Part shown: in pieces, positions 63,679 to 64,000 of the stretch
How the letters are laid out: the number at the start of each line of letters is the position of its first letter
How positions within the stretch are numbered: the first letter of the stretch is position 1
From: Pigmentiphaga humi
GTDB lineage: Bacteria > Pseudomonadota > Gammaproteobacteria > Burkholderiales > Burkholderiaceae_B
Assembly: GCF_900606115.1 (NCBI RefSeq)
Contig: NZ_UWPJ01000009.1
Span: 1-64,000, forward strand
DNA: 64,000 nucleotides
Direction: 5' to 3'
Notes under the pieces: model-generated
Told to the model about the DNA's origin: nothing
The model's database searches: none
Seen by the model: only the letters and a program-made list of their open reading frames with translations
Made by a program: the position numbers and the translations under genes

Positions 63679-64000
63679 GGCTACGCTCGAATTCCTTCAT
63701 GAAATCGACCAGGGCGCGCACGCCTTCGATGGGCATGGCGTTGTAGATGGAGGCGCGCATGCCGCCCACGCTCTTGTGGCCCTTCAGCTGCAACAGCCGC
63801 GCCTGCTCGGCCTGCTTGAGGAACTCGGCGTTGAGCGCATCGTCGCGCAGGATGAACGGCACGTTCATGCGCGAGCGCACCGGACGATGGACGGGATTGC
63901 GATAGAAACCGGTCGAATCGATGTAGTCGTAGAGCAGCGCGGCCTTGGCGACGTTGGCGGTTTCCATCGCCGCGACGCCGCCCTGCTGCTTGAGCCATTT
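63671..64000 (-). CDS. serC: Phosphoserine aminotransferase, C-terminal fragment (cut by window edge)
   Basis: The last ~109 residues of a PLP aminotransferase making 3-phosphoserine; the start lies beyond the window. Visible SerC C-terminal blocks: [39 protein letters not shown] and [17 protein letters not shown]. It overlaps pheA, consistent with the serC-pheA-tyrA-aroA order. No sign of damage in the part seen. Confidence 0.95.
   Translation of the reverse strand, partial: KWLKQQGGVAAMETANVAKAALLYDYIDSTGFYRNPVHRPVRSRMNVPFILRDDALNAEFLKQAEQARLLQLKGHKSVGGMRASIYNAMPIEGVRALVDFMKEFERSHG

Overview
The window is a contiguous, GC-rich (roughly two-thirds G+C) stretch of chromosome from a beta-proteobacterium. 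Gene content, gene order and protein sequence point to Bordetella or a close Alcaligenaceae relative: yebC-purD-hemF-nadD-rsfS-rlmH-maf-rng, rpsP-rimM-trmD-rplS, serC-pheA-tyrA-aroA-cmk-rpsA-ihfB-lapAB-rfaE-hldD, and orphan Bug-type solute receptors next to catabolic genes. I cannot fix the species. I saw no rRNA or tRNA gene, CRISPR array, prophage or insertion sequence. Coding is dense. The only gene-free stretch over 300 bases is the leader and upstream region of the cold-shock gene (20020-20344).

Layout. 15-5967 (minus): a MarR-controlled tripartite drug-efflux operon (regulator, outer-membrane factor, HlyD adaptor, DHA2 pump) followed by a peptidoglycan amidase lipoprotein. 6117-7667: a HerA-type ATPase. 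7884-14596 (plus): a housekeeping run from a YebC regulator through purine, haem and NAD synthesis, ribosome factors and RNase G. 14672-19696 (plus): catabolic cluster 1 (flavin hydroxylase with a fused C-terminal domain, Bug receptor, fumarylacetoacetase, IclR regulator). 19816-21738: cold-shock protein and small proteins. 21852-26808: catabolic cluster 2 (LysR regulator divergent from a GlcG-like protein, an extradiol dioxygenase, an MhpA-like hydroxylase and a Bug receptor). 26860-29601: small hypotheticals, a CobD/CbiB-family protein and a NUDIX hydrolase. 29775-31990 (minus): the rpsP-rimM-trmD-rplS operon. 32642-36075: a divergent pair, a radical SAM protein and a UvrD-like helicase, separated by a near-consensus LexA box. 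36574-43470 (minus): a complete sulfate uptake and activation unit (sbp-cysT-cysW-cysA-cysH-cysD-cysN). 43609-47459: DoxX, 1-Cys peroxiredoxin, an esterase and an acyl-CoA dehydrogenase downstream of etfBA (47518-49199). 49298-51509: a deacetylase-like hydrolase and a lytic transglycosylase. 51654-64000 (minus): cysM, a ComEA-like protein, heptose synthesis, LapAB, IHF-beta, S1, Cmk, and aromatic amino-acid and serine synthesis, with serC cut by the window edge.

The most interesting non-coding signals are: (1) a family of about ten GC-rich, hairpin-forming repeat units with the core GGATCCGGCTTTGCCGGTCC, usually lying against gene 3' ends; they write the last codons and stop of four unrelated genes and supply the purine tract before rlmH; (2) the LexA box between the radical SAM and helicase genes; (3) a cold-shock leader in which the ribosome-binding site can pair with an upstream arm that also has a second possible partner; (4) two matching MarR operator candidates, one inside a near-consensus promoter that predicts a leaderless marR mRNA; (5) a 35-base near-perfect palindrome early in cysT.

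Functionally, the window joins core growth genes (translation, LPS core, aromatic amino acids, sulfur assimilation) with accessory modules for aromatic degradation, efflux and DNA-damage response. All assignments come from reading the sequence by eye. No database search was run.
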